Below are positions 9,464 to 17,503 of a stretch of DNA of 64,000 nt, in pieces. Both the position numbers and the translations under genes were made by a program. The notes beneath the pieces were generated by a model. The model made no database searches, was not told where the DNA came from, and saw nothing but the letters and a program-made list of their open reading frames with translations. Origin of the DNA: Pseudomonadota bacterium (GTDB lineage: Bacteria; Pseudomonadota; Gammaproteobacteria; Acidiferrobacterales; UBA6901); NCBI GenBank assembly GCA_021785515.1, contig JAJYEX010000001.1, positions 124,001 to 188,000 on the forward strand, written 5' to 3'. Every line of letters starts with the position of its first letter. Positions within the stretch are counted from its first letter, which is position 1.

Positions 9464-9660
9464 TCTATATGAAACAATATCTTACAGACGGTCAAAAACC
9501 AATTTCTTCGTTAACCAGGCACTAGTGACCATAAATATGTTTTTGCACCAGCGCATCGCTGAGCCATTTGCCGGCGAGGTGGCCCGGAGACAAATCGCCG
9601 GGCAGCGCCTGCGGATGCGGGCCGCACGCGATCAATATAGAGCGGTTCAGTACAGTCAGG

Positions 9661-9666
9661 TATAAT
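9661..9666 (+). promoter_or_regulatory. -10 box of the tRNA-Ala promoter
   Basis: A consensus TATAAT ends 18 bases before the mature tRNA 5' end, which is a sensible distance for a short 5' leader removed by RNase P. I do not see a good -35 hexamer at 16-18 bases upstream. Confidence 0.6.
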
Positions 9667-9684
9667 CTGGCCTATCCTGTCTGC

Positions 9685-9760
9685 GGGGGCGTAGCTCAGC
9701 TGGGAGAGCGTCTGGTTCGCAATCAGAAGGTCGGGGGTTCGATCCCCCCCGTCTCCACCA
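9685..9760 (+). tRNA. tRNA-Ala (anticodon CGC)
   Basis: The 76 bases fold as a complete cloverleaf. The acceptor GGGGGCG pairs with CGTCTCC (two G-U pairs), the D stem is GCTC/GAGC, the anticodon stem TCTGG/TCAGA holds loop TTCGCAA, and the T stem GGGGG/CCCCC holds loop TTCGATC. The discriminator A and CCA are encoded. Anticodon CGC reads GCG (Ala). Confidence 0.95.
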
Positions 9761-10564
9761 CGCAGGGTTCATGATCAGTCGCACAGCTGCTGTGTGCCTA
9801 GAACCATAATCTTGCAGGTTCGCAACGAGTGTGTGGTCCCAAAATTAGCGACAATAAGCAATTCACTGCGACTCAAGACGCCCTGACGGGTCTCGCTGGA
9901 CGATAAGAGGCCAGATCGGTCAGTTTCCGGAGCCAAGTCACGTTTTTTGGAAAACTGGCCACGCTCACTCCGGCGCATTCCACCAGCCACTGTTGCTCCC
10001 AAAGCAGTTCGTGTTTCTTGGGCACATCCTGTACGGGATGACACCTAATTGACCGGCGATTGCCGGGTAGTTGTGCGGGCCGTGATCTGGCCATCTGGCC
10101 AAGACGCATCTTAACCCGCGCGACCATCCCGGCGTGGGGCAGATGGAGGGCCTCGTCGTCTGAGGGATCGAACAAAAATATCAATAATGAGTTTAAGAAC
10201 CCTGCCCGCCCGGACCAGAACTGCGCCGTCTGTCAGGCACCTCCCCACGCATCCATAATGCCGGCTGTCCCCGATAGAAAAATGTTGTCCGTACTCACCA
10301 ATCTGTAAGCGATCCGTAAGTGGCCTCTCATTATCATGGTCACCACTCATGGCATGAACCATCAAGCGCCATCGTCGGATGCGCCGGGGCGGGGGTGCCT
10401 GCGCATCGCGCGGTGTCACGACAGAGGCTGTCGCTGAGACGGGGTGCCTGCGTGCGCTCCACGACCGGATAACGGGTGCAAGGGCCTTGGGTGGCGCACG
10501 TTACACGCCACAACAGTTTCGACAAAACTGAATGATGCTTCGAAATATAAGGGGGACACACACC
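9761..10564. other. Intergenic region with no supportable gene
   Basis: About 800 bases separate tRNA-Ala from the GloVer lipoprotein gene. Overlapping minus-strand frames (9775-10184) contain a stretch reading KKHELLWEQQWLVECAG that looks protein-like but matches nothing I recognise; it could be a decayed gene fragment. The leader of the next gene contains AAGGGGG about 10 bases before its ATG. Confidence 0.5.
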
Positions 10565-12160
10565 ATGACTACCTGCAACCCATCTGACGTCCGCGCTGAG
10601 CACGTTCATCTGTCTGCCAGGATCCTGTCCGGGAGCGCCCTGGCCTTGAGCCTCGTGCTTACTGCCTGCGGGGGCGGAGGAGGAGGCGGCGGGGGTTCCT
10701 CCGCGACGAGCGGATCAAGCTCCTATCAGGTGGGCGGGACCCTCACGGGGCTGAGTAGCGGCACTTCGGTGACTTTGAAAAACGGCTCCGCCAGTCTGAC
10801 GCTTGCCGGTAATGGCGCCTTCTCCTTCCCGACCCAGGAGGCAAGCGGCAGCACCTATGACGTCACGGTCGGCACCGAACCGGCACTTCCGGAGCACTGC
10901 AGCGTGAGCCAGGGCAGTGGCACGGTCAACGGCGCCAATGTCACGAGCGTCAATGTCGCGTGCACCCAGACCATCACCGAAACAGTGCTCTACCGCTTCA
11001 TTGGCAGCCCCACAGACGGCAGTGCTCCATTCTCCGGCCTGATCGAGGACGCCTCGGGCGATCTCTTCGGGACAACAAGTTACGGTGGAGGCTCCAGCAA
11101 TTGCACCGGGGGCTGCGGTACGGTGTTTGAGCTCAAACCCACTGCGTCAGGCGGGTATGCGGAGGCGATACTCTACAGCTTCGGGGCCAACGCGACTGAC
11201 GGCATGCATCCTTTCGCTGGGCTGGTTGCGGATGCCTCGGGCAATCTCTTCGGGACGACAAATGCGGGCGGGTCCAGCAATTGCACTGGGGGCTGCGGCA
11301 CAGTGTTTGAGCTCAAACCCACCGGGTCGGGCGGGTATGCGGAGGCCGTACTCTGGCGTTTCGCGGGCCCCGGCGCAGACGGGGATGATCCCTACGGGGA
11401 TCTCATCATGGACCGCTCGGGCGATCTGTTCGGCACGACGGAACTCGGCGGTGCGTCCAGCGAGGGCATCGTGTTTGAGTTGATCCCCAACGGCAACAAC
11501 TATGTCGAGACTGCGCTCTATAGTTTCGGGAGCAATGGCGCCAATGACGCCGCGTATCCTTATGCCGGCCTGATCGAGGACTCCTCGGGCGATCTGTTCG
11601 GCACGACGGAATATGGCGGTTCCGGCGGCCATGGCGCCGTCTTCGAGCTCACGCCCGGTAGCTTAGGCTATCAGGAATCGGTGCTCTACAGTTTCAAGGG
11701 TGGCACCACAGACGGCTCTGCTCCGTACGCCGGTCTCATCGAAGACAGCTTAGGCAATTTGTTCGGCACGACGAGTGCTGGCGGCTCCAGCGCAAGCGGC
11801 ACCGTGTTCGAGCTGAAACCCAACGGGTCTGGGCCGTATACCGAAACAGTGCTTCACAATTTCACTGGGGGCACTGCCGGCGATGGCGTTCCTTACGCCG
11901 GCCTGATCGAGGACTCTTCAGGCGACCTTTTTGGGACGACAAACGGTGGTCTCGCCGGCAATGGCACAGTGTTCGAACTGACGCCAGGCGGCACCGGCTA
12001 CACCGAGACCGTGCTCCACAGCTTCGCGAACAATGGCGTCGACGGCAGAAGTCCTTATTACGGTAGTCTACTCCAGGATGCCTCGGGCGACCTGTTTGGA
12101 ACGACGTGGTTAGGCGGCTCCACCAGCAGCAATGCGGGCACGGTGTTCGAGATCCAGTGA
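10565..12160 (+). CDS. GloVer-repeat lipoprotein
   Basis: The product is a predicted outer-membrane or cell-surface lipoprotein of 531 residues. A signal peptide ends in a lipobox LTAC, followed by a Gly run. A short beta domain comes next (about residues 35-130, with VGGTLTGLSSGTSVTLKNG), then seven tandem repeats of about 50-65 residues, each with (D/N)LFGTT and GTVFEL and Y.E..LYSF. This is the choice-of-anchor tandem repeat (GloVer, TIGR03803) pattern. Function is unknown; such repeats probably form a beta-propeller-like fold, which is inference. The ATG at 10565 was preferred to one at 10532 because it gives a proper signal peptide with an AG-rich site upstream. Confidence 0.85.
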   Translation: MTTCNPSDVRAEHVHLSARILSGSALALSLVLTACGGGGGGGGGSSATSGSSSYQVGGTLTGLSSGTSVTLKNGSASLTLAGNGAFSFPTQEASGSTYDVTVGTEPALPEHCSVSQGSGTVNGANVTSVNVACTQTITETVLYRFIGSPTDGSAPFSGLIEDASGDLFGTTSYGGGSSNCTGGCGTVFELKPTASGGYAEAILYSFGANATDGMHPFAGLVADASGNLFGTTNAGGSSNCTGGCGTVFELKPTGSGGYAEAVLWRFAGPGADGDDPYGDLIMDRSGDLFGTTELGGASSEGIVFELIPNGNNYVETALYSFGSNGANDAAYPYAGLIEDSSGDLFGTTEYGGSGGHGAVFELTPGSLGYQESVLYSFKGGTTDGSAPYAGLIEDSLGNLFGTTSAGGSSASGTVFELKPNGSGPYTETVLHNFTGGTAGDGVPYAGLIEDSSGDLFGTTNGGLAGNGTVFELTPGGTGYTETVLHSFANNGVDGRSPYYGSLLQDASGDLFGTTWLGGSTSSNAGTVFEIQ

Positions 12161-12335
12161 TCTGTTTGCCCGAGTGGGAGTGCTGCCCTGCCGAAGCGCT
12201 ATAACGCATGAGGCGGTTATGAACGGCCTGGATCGGGCAGTAATTTTCGTCACGGGATGGTTCCGTTCGTGTTCATTCTCATTGGGAAAAAAGATGCAGA
12301 AAAGTAAGGCGACGATTTAAAACAAGGAGCAGGTT

Positions 12336-12953
12336 ATGACGGAAGAAAAAGGATTTGGCGAACTTTTGGACGATTCCCCCTTGGCCACGAACGAGGGTAC
12401 GGTAACGTTGGTCGGCGCCTTACAACGTTCCCGCGAGTCAGGCAAATTCGTGCTCTCGCTGGGTAACGGACAGAACGTGACGCTCGATGTCGCGGCCGTC
12501 AGGGGGCATAAGGTTCTCGCCGGCATGGCCGGACAGCGCCTGGTGCAGGTCGAGCTTGATCAGAACAAGCTTCCAAACGACTTTCCGGGAATGTCTGCTA
12601 CGGCTTTCACCAGCCCGGAAGCCGACTATGGTGTTCGTCCCAAATTCCCACCGGGAGACTTGCCGCCCGTTGGCACGATAATGGAACACCTTCCCTCGGC
12701 CGGCGGTGATCCGTACTTCGGCGCGGGATTTCCCGCCGCAGGCGTGCCCGTACCCTTCGTGCTGGCGACACCGCATCATGTGCCCACGGAAACCGCGTAC
12801 CGCCTCTTCTCCCGCGGTCAATATCCGAGCATACCATGGTGGTCTGAACACATTAAGAGCGTCCCGGAACTGGATTACAATCGCAAGGTCGCCACGGATC
12901 CGTCTCTCGATATCCAGGAAGGCGGAACCATGTTGTATTACGACTACGTCTGA
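12336..12953 (+). CDS. Unrecognised 205-residue protein, candidate substrate of the adjacent ATP-grasp ligase
   Basis: I do not recognise a family. A strong ribosome site (AAGGAG, about 8 bases before ATG) suggests high expression. The acidic N-terminus (MTEEKGFGELLDDSPLATNEG) leads into a beta-rich stretch (residues 21-80, EGTVTLVGAL and FVLSLGNGQNVTLDV). A Pro/Gly-rich middle follows (100-140), then a C-terminal part (141-205) rich in Thr, Ser, Lys, Asp, Glu and aromatics, ending MLYYDYV. There is no signal peptide. The ATP-grasp gene follows after 61 bases. Position, strong expression signal and the Ser/Thr/Lys plus Asp/Glu-rich tail would suit a graspetide-type precursor, but it is much longer than microviridin precursors. 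The function is a proposal only. Confidence 0.8.
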   Translation: MTEEKGFGELLDDSPLATNEGTVTLVGALQRSRESGKFVLSLGNGQNVTLDVAAVRGHKVLAGMAGQRLVQVELDQNKLPNDFPGMSATAFTSPEADYGVRPKFPPGDLPPVGTIMEHLPSAGGDPYFGAGFPAAGVPVPFVLATPHHVPTETAYRLFSRGQYPSIPWWSEHIKSVPELDYNRKVATDPSLDIQEGGTMLYYDYV

Positions 12954-12997
12954 GGTCCCGCGGCGTCCGGCGGCCGCGGTAGCCTTCTTTGTTGAAC

Positions 12998-13010
12998 GTC
13001 GAGATTCGAC
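12998..13010 (+). promoter_or_regulatory. Small hairpin before the ATP-grasp start
   Basis: GTCGA-GAT-TCGAC forms a five-base stem with a three-base loop, ending four bases before the ATG at 13015. It covers the place where a ribosome site would be; none is otherwise visible. It may lower or regulate translation of the ligase relative to the upstream protein. Confidence 0.3.
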
Positions 13011-13014
13011 AATC

Positions 13015-13974
13015 ATGATTGTCATGATCGTTTCTACGCCGGGCGACGTGCATGCACAGGCCGTCATGGACGCTTTATCGGATAGCGGGGTCGGGATCGA
13101 ATTGCTCGACCTGTCTGAATTCCCGACAAGGATCTCGCTTTCCATGGAGTTCGAAAACAGCAAACGCCGGTTCTGCCTGCGCCGGACTGATTGTGCAAAG
13201 CTGGACCTCTCGACCATATCGGCGGCCTGGTGGCGCAGGCCGCCGCCTTTCAGAGTTTCTGCCGCCCTCACCGAGACCGCGTATCGCAGATTTGCGTTAT
13301 CCGAGGCCGCGACGGCCTTCGCGGGACTCTACCAATCGATGGATGCCTTTTGGGTGAACGATCCGCGCCGAGACGCCGCCGCACAGCACAAACCCTGGCA
13401 GCTTGCGCTGGCGCAGCAAATAGGGCTCGAGATCCCCGTAACGCTCATGACCAGCGACCCTGAGGAGGCGCACGACTTCTGGATGAGATTCAAGGATTGC
13501 GTCATTTACAAACCATTCCTTTCTCTCCCAGAGGCGTGGAGAGAAACGAGACGTCTGCGTGCGGAAGAAATTTCGCTCTCCGAGTCGGTGAGAACGGCCC
13601 CGGTCATCTTTCAGCGATACGTAGATGCGATCGCGGACGTCCGCGCGACCATCGTCGGCGACGAAATATTCGCGGCCTCTACCGACGTCCGGAAAGGCGA
13701 ATATCCGACGGATGTGCGGTTTAATCCCGATGCCCGGTTTGAATCCCATCTGTTGCCTGCAGACGTGCAAGACGCGCTGCGCGCGATGATGCGCCGCATG
13801 GGGCTGGAGTACGGAGCGGTCGATCTGCGTCTTACACCGGAAGGCAAGTATGTGTTTCTTGAAATCAATCCAGCGGGGCAATTTTTGTGGATCGAGATAG
13901 CGACAGGTCAGAAGATCGCATCGGCTCTTGCGGCTCATCTTGTGAACGGCGCGAAGACGCGCGGTGGAACCTAG
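13015..13974 (+). CDS. MvdC/MvdD-like ATP-grasp ligase (graspetide maturase family)
   Basis: The product is a 319-residue ATP-grasp enzyme. Family members form ester or amide bonds between Ser/Thr/Lys and Asp/Glu side chains of a ribosomal precursor, using ATP to make an acyl phosphate. Visible motifs are AWWRRPPPF (71-79, like the WxRRP motif), NDPRRDAAAQHKPWQLALAQ (115-134), VIYKPF (163-168, ATP-binding Lys), and a C-terminal stretch at 263-294 with GLEYGAVDLRL and FLEINPAGQFLWIE, the metal-binding region typical of MvdC/MvdD. Length fits (about 320). The ATG at 13024 is an alternative start. The gene is downstream of the unrecognised 205-residue protein and probably co-transcribed. A RimK-like peptide ligase is the main alternative. 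Confidence 0.85.
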   Translation: MIVMIVSTPGDVHAQAVMDALSDSGVGIELLDLSEFPTRISLSMEFENSKRRFCLRRTDCAKLDLSTISAAWWRRPPPFRVSAALTETAYRRFALSEAATAFAGLYQSMDAFWVNDPRRDAAAQHKPWQLALAQQIGLEIPVTLMTSDPEEAHDFWMRFKDCVIYKPFLSLPEAWRETRRLRAEEISLSESVRTAPVIFQRYVDAIADVRATIVGDEIFAASTDVRKGEYPTDVRFNPDARFESHLLPADVQDALRAMMRRMGLEYGAVDLRLTPEGKYVFLEINPAGQFLWIEIATGQKIASALAAHLVNGAKTRGGT

Positions 13975-14497
13975 GGCGAATTGACCCGATCGATTCGAAC
14001 TTCCGCATGGCAGCTTACAACACTCTTGGGAGCCCCAGAAAGTGAATGATCACAAGATGCTGTTGTCCTGGGTGGCGCGTCTTGCACGCGACACTGGGCA
14101 ACAGAAACGGGTGGCTGGCGACGGTTTCCATGCGTGCTTTCGGGTTCGCGAGTCGCACGAACGACGACCAGCAATTTGATAGATCAAGGCGACGGCTATC
14201 AGGTTGAAACAGCAACGCTTGAGATTCTGCGTCCTCAAGGGAGGATATCCATGCGTCATAGGCTAATAACCACGGATATCGACCTGGAAAATGACCCTCG
14301 TCTGAAACCAGCGCAGTGCTTGCGGTCCGGTGCGTTCTGGCAGACCAGGCGGGAAACACGACGGCCGGCTTGCAAGCTAACCGATACCATCGCCCGCGCG
14401 GCAACATGGACCTGCGCAACAGGTACTGGACAAGACCGCCAAATTCCGGGGGCCCGTTACGACGATATCGGTGACCGCCACAAACATCAGTGCACGC
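13975..14497. other. Intergenic region, no gene seen
   Basis: This 520-base stretch separates the ATP-grasp gene from the convergent sco1 gene. A minus-strand frame of 134 codons (14015-14419) exists, but its composition and lack of motifs do not support a protein. No clear terminator is visible. Confidence 0.5.
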
Positions 14498-15106
14498 CTA
14501 CCCGCTACGCAGCAACAACTGCAGATCATGCGTGATGTCACCCACGGAGTCCGTGTCGGTGGCAAGCAACCGCGCCTTGCCACTGCGGTCGAAGATGAAG
14601 ACCCCAATGCTGTGGGCCACAATGTAATCTCCATGAGCATCGTGCGGCGCGTGCGTGTAGACAACACGGTAACGCTTGGCCAGCGCTTCCAGTTGCCCGT
14701 TGCTGCCACGTAGCCCGACAAACTGGCGTCCGAAAGCGCGCACGTACCGGTGAAGCACCGCAACGGTGTCACGCGACGGATCGACCGTGACAAACAGGAC
14801 GCGAACGTTGGTTGCCTCGTGACCCAGACCCTGTATGGCGCTGGCAAGTTTGGCAAGGGTATCGGGGCAGATATCTTTGCAATGGGTATAGCCGAAATAG
14901 AGCAGCACCACCTTGCCGCGATAGCTGGCGGCATCGACGGTCTGGCCGGCATCGTCTGTCATCCTGAACTTGAGCGCCGGAGAGAGGCCTGTAATATTGG
15001 GCAGCAACCACGGCTGCGGCCGGCTGCAGGCCGCCATGAACGTGAGGACCAGCACTGCCGTCGCAGCGGTCCACCGTCGGCAGATGCCGGCATGCTTCGT
15101 GATCAT
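14498..15106 (-). CDS. Sco1/SenC family copper chaperone for cytochrome oxidase
   Basis: Sco1 proteins deliver copper to the CuA site of cytochrome c oxidase in the periplasm. The 202-residue product has an N-terminal signal with lipobox FMAAC (Cys 27), so it is probably a lipoprotein. A thioredoxin fold carries the copper motif FGYTHCKDICPDTL (C76, C80) and the distal His in IVAHSIGVFIFD (H165). The ATG at 15106 gives this lipobox; a start 69 bases upstream would only add Arg/Pro-rich sequence. It lies downstream of a CtaG-type gene on the same strand, a usual pairing in oxidase assembly loci, although no oxidase subunits lie in this window. Confidence 0.93.
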   Translation of the reverse strand: MITKHAGICRRWTAATAVLVLTFMAACSRPQPWLLPNITGLSPALKFRMTDDAGQTVDAASYRGKVVLLYFGYTHCKDICPDTLAKLASAIQGLGHEATNVRVLFVTVDPSRDTVAVLHRYVRAFGRQFVGLRGSNGQLEALAKRYRVVYTHAPHDAHGDYIVAHSIGVFIFDRSGKARLLATDTDSVGDITHDLQLLLRSG

Positions 15107-15261
15107 CCGCGGTCTACTCCATTGGTTTTGAATCGGGCTCGGCCGCGGTATCCGGAACACAAACCACCGGCACACCCTGCATCATCCAGGGGAACCTCAT
15201 ACCCTGTCCCGGCCTGCCCGGTGATTTTGCGCGCGACGATTCAGCGCGCGTCCGCCCGGAG

Positions 15262-16125
15262 TTACTGCCCGGAAACGCCCGCCATCGCAGAAGCCGCAAC
15301 CGGCCGGGTATCCGGCTCATGCAGCATGCGGCGCAGCACAACCAGAATACCCAGCACACACATCATCGATGGCAGTACCCAGGTCAACAACCCGCCCCAC
15401 TGCTGATCTGTCATCGGGTTGATATTCCAAACGCGTCCGCACAAGGCGTACACGGTATACAGTACCGATCCGTGCAGCGTAATGTACGCACCCAGCACGA
15501 TCTGGAAAAGCATCACGATAAAAAAGATCACGACCCGCAGCGGGTAGGCGATGCTGGCGTGCCCCTGCGCGCTGCGCGGAGCCAGCATAATCCACCAGAA
15601 AAACATTCCGTCCACCACCATGCTCCAGTTCATGGCGTTATAGCGGTACACGTCGAGCATGGCGGTGAAATGAACTGAGGGAATCAGCCAGAAATACAGC
15701 AGACCCACGAATATCGTCGGCGCCACCAGCGGGTGCTGGAGAACGCGGTACAGCAGCTGCACTGTCCGGTTGCCGAGCACAGGCCGCAGTATCCGTTCGC
15801 GCAGCACACGGGGCGTACCACGCGCCATAATTTCCCAGGGCGCAGCCAGCGTCACCAGAAACGGGGCAATGTGGTGCAGGATCCCCTGCTGCAGACGATG
15901 CACCCAGAACATGTGCTGGGACAGAAAATCCGCATACGTCTGCAATGAGATATAGATGAGCGCGACACCAACGAAATACGACAGGGGCGGCCAGAAGCCG
16001 ATGGTTCCGCCGGCACGCCGGGTGAGCACCAGACCCCGCAGGTAGGCCGCGGTGGGCAGCAGGCAGGCCAGAAGTACGGTGGGAGAAAACTCCCAAGGCT
16101 CAAGATAGAAGATAAGCGACTGCAT
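15262..16125 (-). CDS. Cytochrome c oxidase assembly protein, caa3 CtaG-type
   Basis: The product is an integral membrane protein of 287 residues with about seven hydrophobic segments and family-typical stretches: MFWVHRLQQGILHHIAPFLVTLAAPW, PTIFVGLLYFWLIPSVHF and VDGMFFWWIMLAPRS. These match the Caa3_CtaG family (Bacillus CtaG-like) needed for assembly of aa3/caa3 oxidase, probably in copper handling through conserved His residues. The ATG at 16125 gives MQSLIFYLEPWEFSP, a sensible beginning. The upstream ATG at 16194 adds only Arg/Thr-rich sequence. It is probably co-transcribed with sco1, 155 bases downstream. Confidence 0.88.
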   Translation of the reverse strand: MQSLIFYLEPWEFSPTVLLACLLPTAAYLRGLVLTRRAGGTIGFWPPLSYFVGVALIYISLQTYADFLSQHMFWVHRLQQGILHHIAPFLVTLAAPWEIMARGTPRVLRERILRPVLGNRTVQLLYRVLQHPLVAPTIFVGLLYFWLIPSVHFTAMLDVYRYNAMNWSMVVDGMFFWWIMLAPRSAQGHASIAYPLRVVIFFIVMLFQIVLGAYITLHGSVLYTVYALCGRVWNINPMTDQQWGGLLTWVLPSMMCVLGILVVLRRMLHEPDTRPVAASAMAGVSGQ

Positions 16126-16722
16126 GTAGGTGGTTCGGTCCGTTCCGGACGGGGTTCGCGGTACCGGTCTGCGGGCAGTGACGGGTCGGAGCAATTTGCT
16201 CCGCTATGACCGCCCGCTACCCCAGTCCGCGTGTCGTTGCAGTACGGGCCCCGTTAGCCTGGCCATTGCCAATCGGTCCAGCAATAGCCGCGCCATCCGT
16301 CCGTTCTGCCTCAGTGCTGAATACCCTGGTTCCGCGCGTACGGCAACACGGTACTCTCGTTCAGGCGCCGGCACTCCAGGATCGATTGCGGCATCAAGAT
16401 TGAACAATTCTTGGGCTAAGAATGCTTACATAAATCGCCACACGATGCAAATGGGCATTTCGCGCACCACCACATCCGGGAGAGGCCAGACCCGCGGGCT
16501 TCTCTGGCGCTGCATGCTGCGATCTCCCGAAACCCCTGAACGGAGAGCGTCCATGCCCGACAAACCCGGACCGCACGACGGCAGCGCCAATCCGCCAAGA
16601 AGCGATATAATTAGTAGCCTGATCCCGGTTCCGAAACCCCGGCTGCGCAGAGACATCCTGCCGGCACCCACCGCTCGTCTTTCCAGTGATTCTGCCCTCG
16701 AGGATGCTAGAATGCCGCCGCT
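16126..16722. other. Intergenic region before tRNA-Arg
   Basis: About 600 bases carry no convincing coding region; open frames here are Arg/Ser/Pro-rich and overlap each other on both strands. A -10-like TAGAAT (16708-16713) precedes the tRNA by nine bases, and I see no -35 match at the right spacing. Confidence 0.5.
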
Positions 16723-16798
16723 GCCCCGGTAGCTCAGTGGATAGAGCAGCCGCCTCCTAAGCGGCAGGTCGCACGTTCGATTCGTGTTCGGGGCACCA
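16723..16798 (+). tRNA. tRNA-Arg (anticodon CCT), integration site of the island
   Basis: A complete cloverleaf of 76 bases. Acceptor GCCCCGG pairs with TCGGGGC, the D stem is GCTC/GAGC, the anticodon stem GCCGC/GCGGC holds loop CTCCTAA, and the T arm is GCACG-TTCGATT-CGTGT. CCA is encoded. Anticodon CCT reads AGG (Arg). Its 3' half from 16754 onward is repeated three times downstream, so it is the attachment site of integrated elements. Confidence 0.95.
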
Positions 16799-16807
16799 TA
16801 TTTTCAA
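16754..16807 (+). repeat. att direct repeat, original copy in tRNA-Arg 3' half
   Basis: Runs from CTCCTAAGCGG in the anticodon loop through the CCA to CATATTTTCAA beyond the tRNA. It matches 17760-17813 at all but two of 54 positions. Confidence 0.9.
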
Positions 16808-16873
16808 GGTCTATGGGGGGGGTGTACTCCCGCCTATTGCGCAACAGTTGGCGTTTGTCGAGCTTGTCCATCG

Positions 16874-17179
16874 TTACGCAGCGTGGCGCTGCACACGTTT
16901 GTCGACCTCATCGCCAATGGTGCGTTGCGCAATACGCAGGTCGTATTCCGCTTGCAAGCCCATCCAGGTCTGTGGCGAGATGCCGAAGTACTTCCCAAGC
17001 CGTAGCGCCGTGTCCGCCGTGATGGCGCGCTTGCCATTGACGATGGCGCTGATTCGGCCTGGCGGCACGACAATGTCACGGGCAAGCCGATTGATGCTCA
17101 CACCCATCGGTTTCATGAATTCTTCCAACAGTATTTCGCCAGGGTGAATCGGTTCAAGACGCTTGTGCTTGGCGGCCAT
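16874..17179 (-). CDS. higA: HigA-family antitoxin
   Basis: The product is a 101-residue XRE-family DNA-binding antitoxin that would neutralise the adjacent HigB RNase and repress the operon. It opens with the family signature IHPGEILLEEFMKPMG. A helix-turn-helix follows (INRLARDIVVPPGRISAIVNGKRAITADTALRL, about residues 29-62), then the FGISPQTWMGLQ.EYDLRIA stretch that defines HigA. It follows higB by eight bases, and toxin-first order is typical of higBA. It is cargo of the first island module. Confidence 0.93.
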   Translation of the reverse strand: MAAKHKRLEPIHPGEILLEEFMKPMGVSINRLARDIVVPPGRISAIVNGKRAITADTALRLGKYFGISPQTWMGLQAEYDLRIAQRTIGDEVDKRVQRHAA

Positions 17180-17187
17180 ATCTCACC

Positions 17188-17466
17188 TCAGTGATAGTCC
17201 ACAATTTCAACATCAAAGGCATCACCGTCCTTCCAGCGAAAACAGATTCGCCATTGGTCGTTGATGCGGATACTGTGCTGCCCTTTGCGCGCGCCCTTCA
17301 AGGCCTCCAGCCGGTTTCCAGGCGGAACTCTCAATTCGTCAAGGCGCTGTGCCTGGTGCAGGTACAGGAGCTTACGGCGGGCGACCCGCTCGATGGCCCG
17401 GAACCGTGGCACGTCCTGGTCCTTGAATAGGGCTTCGGTCCTAGGGTCACGGAAAAAGCGGATCAT
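17188..17466 (-). CDS. higB: HigB-family toxin (RelE/ParE superfamily)
   Basis: HigB is a ribosome-dependent mRNA endoribonuclease. The product is 92 residues with the family pattern: MIRFFRDPRTEALF near the N-terminus, RKLLYLHQAQRLDELRVPPGNRLEALKGARKGQHSIRINDQWRICFRW in the middle and DVEIVDYH at the C-terminus. The conserved H-x-I-R-I-N-D-Q-W-R-I-C-F segment and C-terminal YH are present, so it should be active. It is co-transcribed with higA and has a palindromic operator upstream. Confidence 0.93.
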   Translation of the reverse strand: MIRFFRDPRTEALFKDQDVPRFRAIERVARRKLLYLHQAQRLDELRVPPGNRLEALKGARKGQHSIRINDQWRICFRWKDGDAFDVEIVDYH

Positions 17467-17474
17467 TACTGTTC

Positions 17475-17503
17475 AGGTTATTACGCAAGACGTAATATGT
17501 CAA
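17475..17503 (-). promoter_or_regulatory. higBA promoter with operator in the spacer
   Basis: On the minus strand TTGACA (17503-17498) is a perfect -35, and TAACCT (17480-17475) lies 17 bases downstream as a weak -10. The spacer contains the inverted repeat TATTACG-TCTTG-CGTAATA (17497-17479), the expected place and form for HigA autorepression. Confidence 0.7.

Larger units (their letters stand above)
8910..9684. other. Intergenic region upstream of gspC and tRNA-Ala
   Basis: This 775-base stretch has no reading frame with recognisable protein features. It holds a perfect 16-base palindrome (9407-9422), a GC-rich hairpin (9449-9463) and the tRNA-Ala promoter. Both frames that are open for more than 60 codons here have Arg/Pro-rich, non-protein-like composition. 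Confidence 0.6.

Noticed and set aside
9431-9475. CRISPR-repeat-like sequence (TTTCAATCCC, internal GGCCGC/GCGGCC stem, GAAAC)
   Set aside because: Only one copy exists, with no spacers and no cas genes in the window.
9094-9525. 143-codon open frame
   Set aside because: Mixed composition with no motif or ribosome site; it overlaps the palindrome and hairpin region.
9775-10184. Overlapping minus-strand frames after tRNA-Ala
   Set aside because: A short stretch looks protein-like, but there is no recognisable family and no start signal. Left as possible decayed fragment only.
14015-14419. 134-codon minus-strand frame
   Set aside because: No motif, poor composition, no ribosome site; lies in the gap between convergent genes.
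15114-15260. Possible small peptide between ctaG-like and sco1 genes
   Set aside because: A 28-codon frame (MRFPWMMQG and onward) exists but has no ribosome site or membrane segment to support it.
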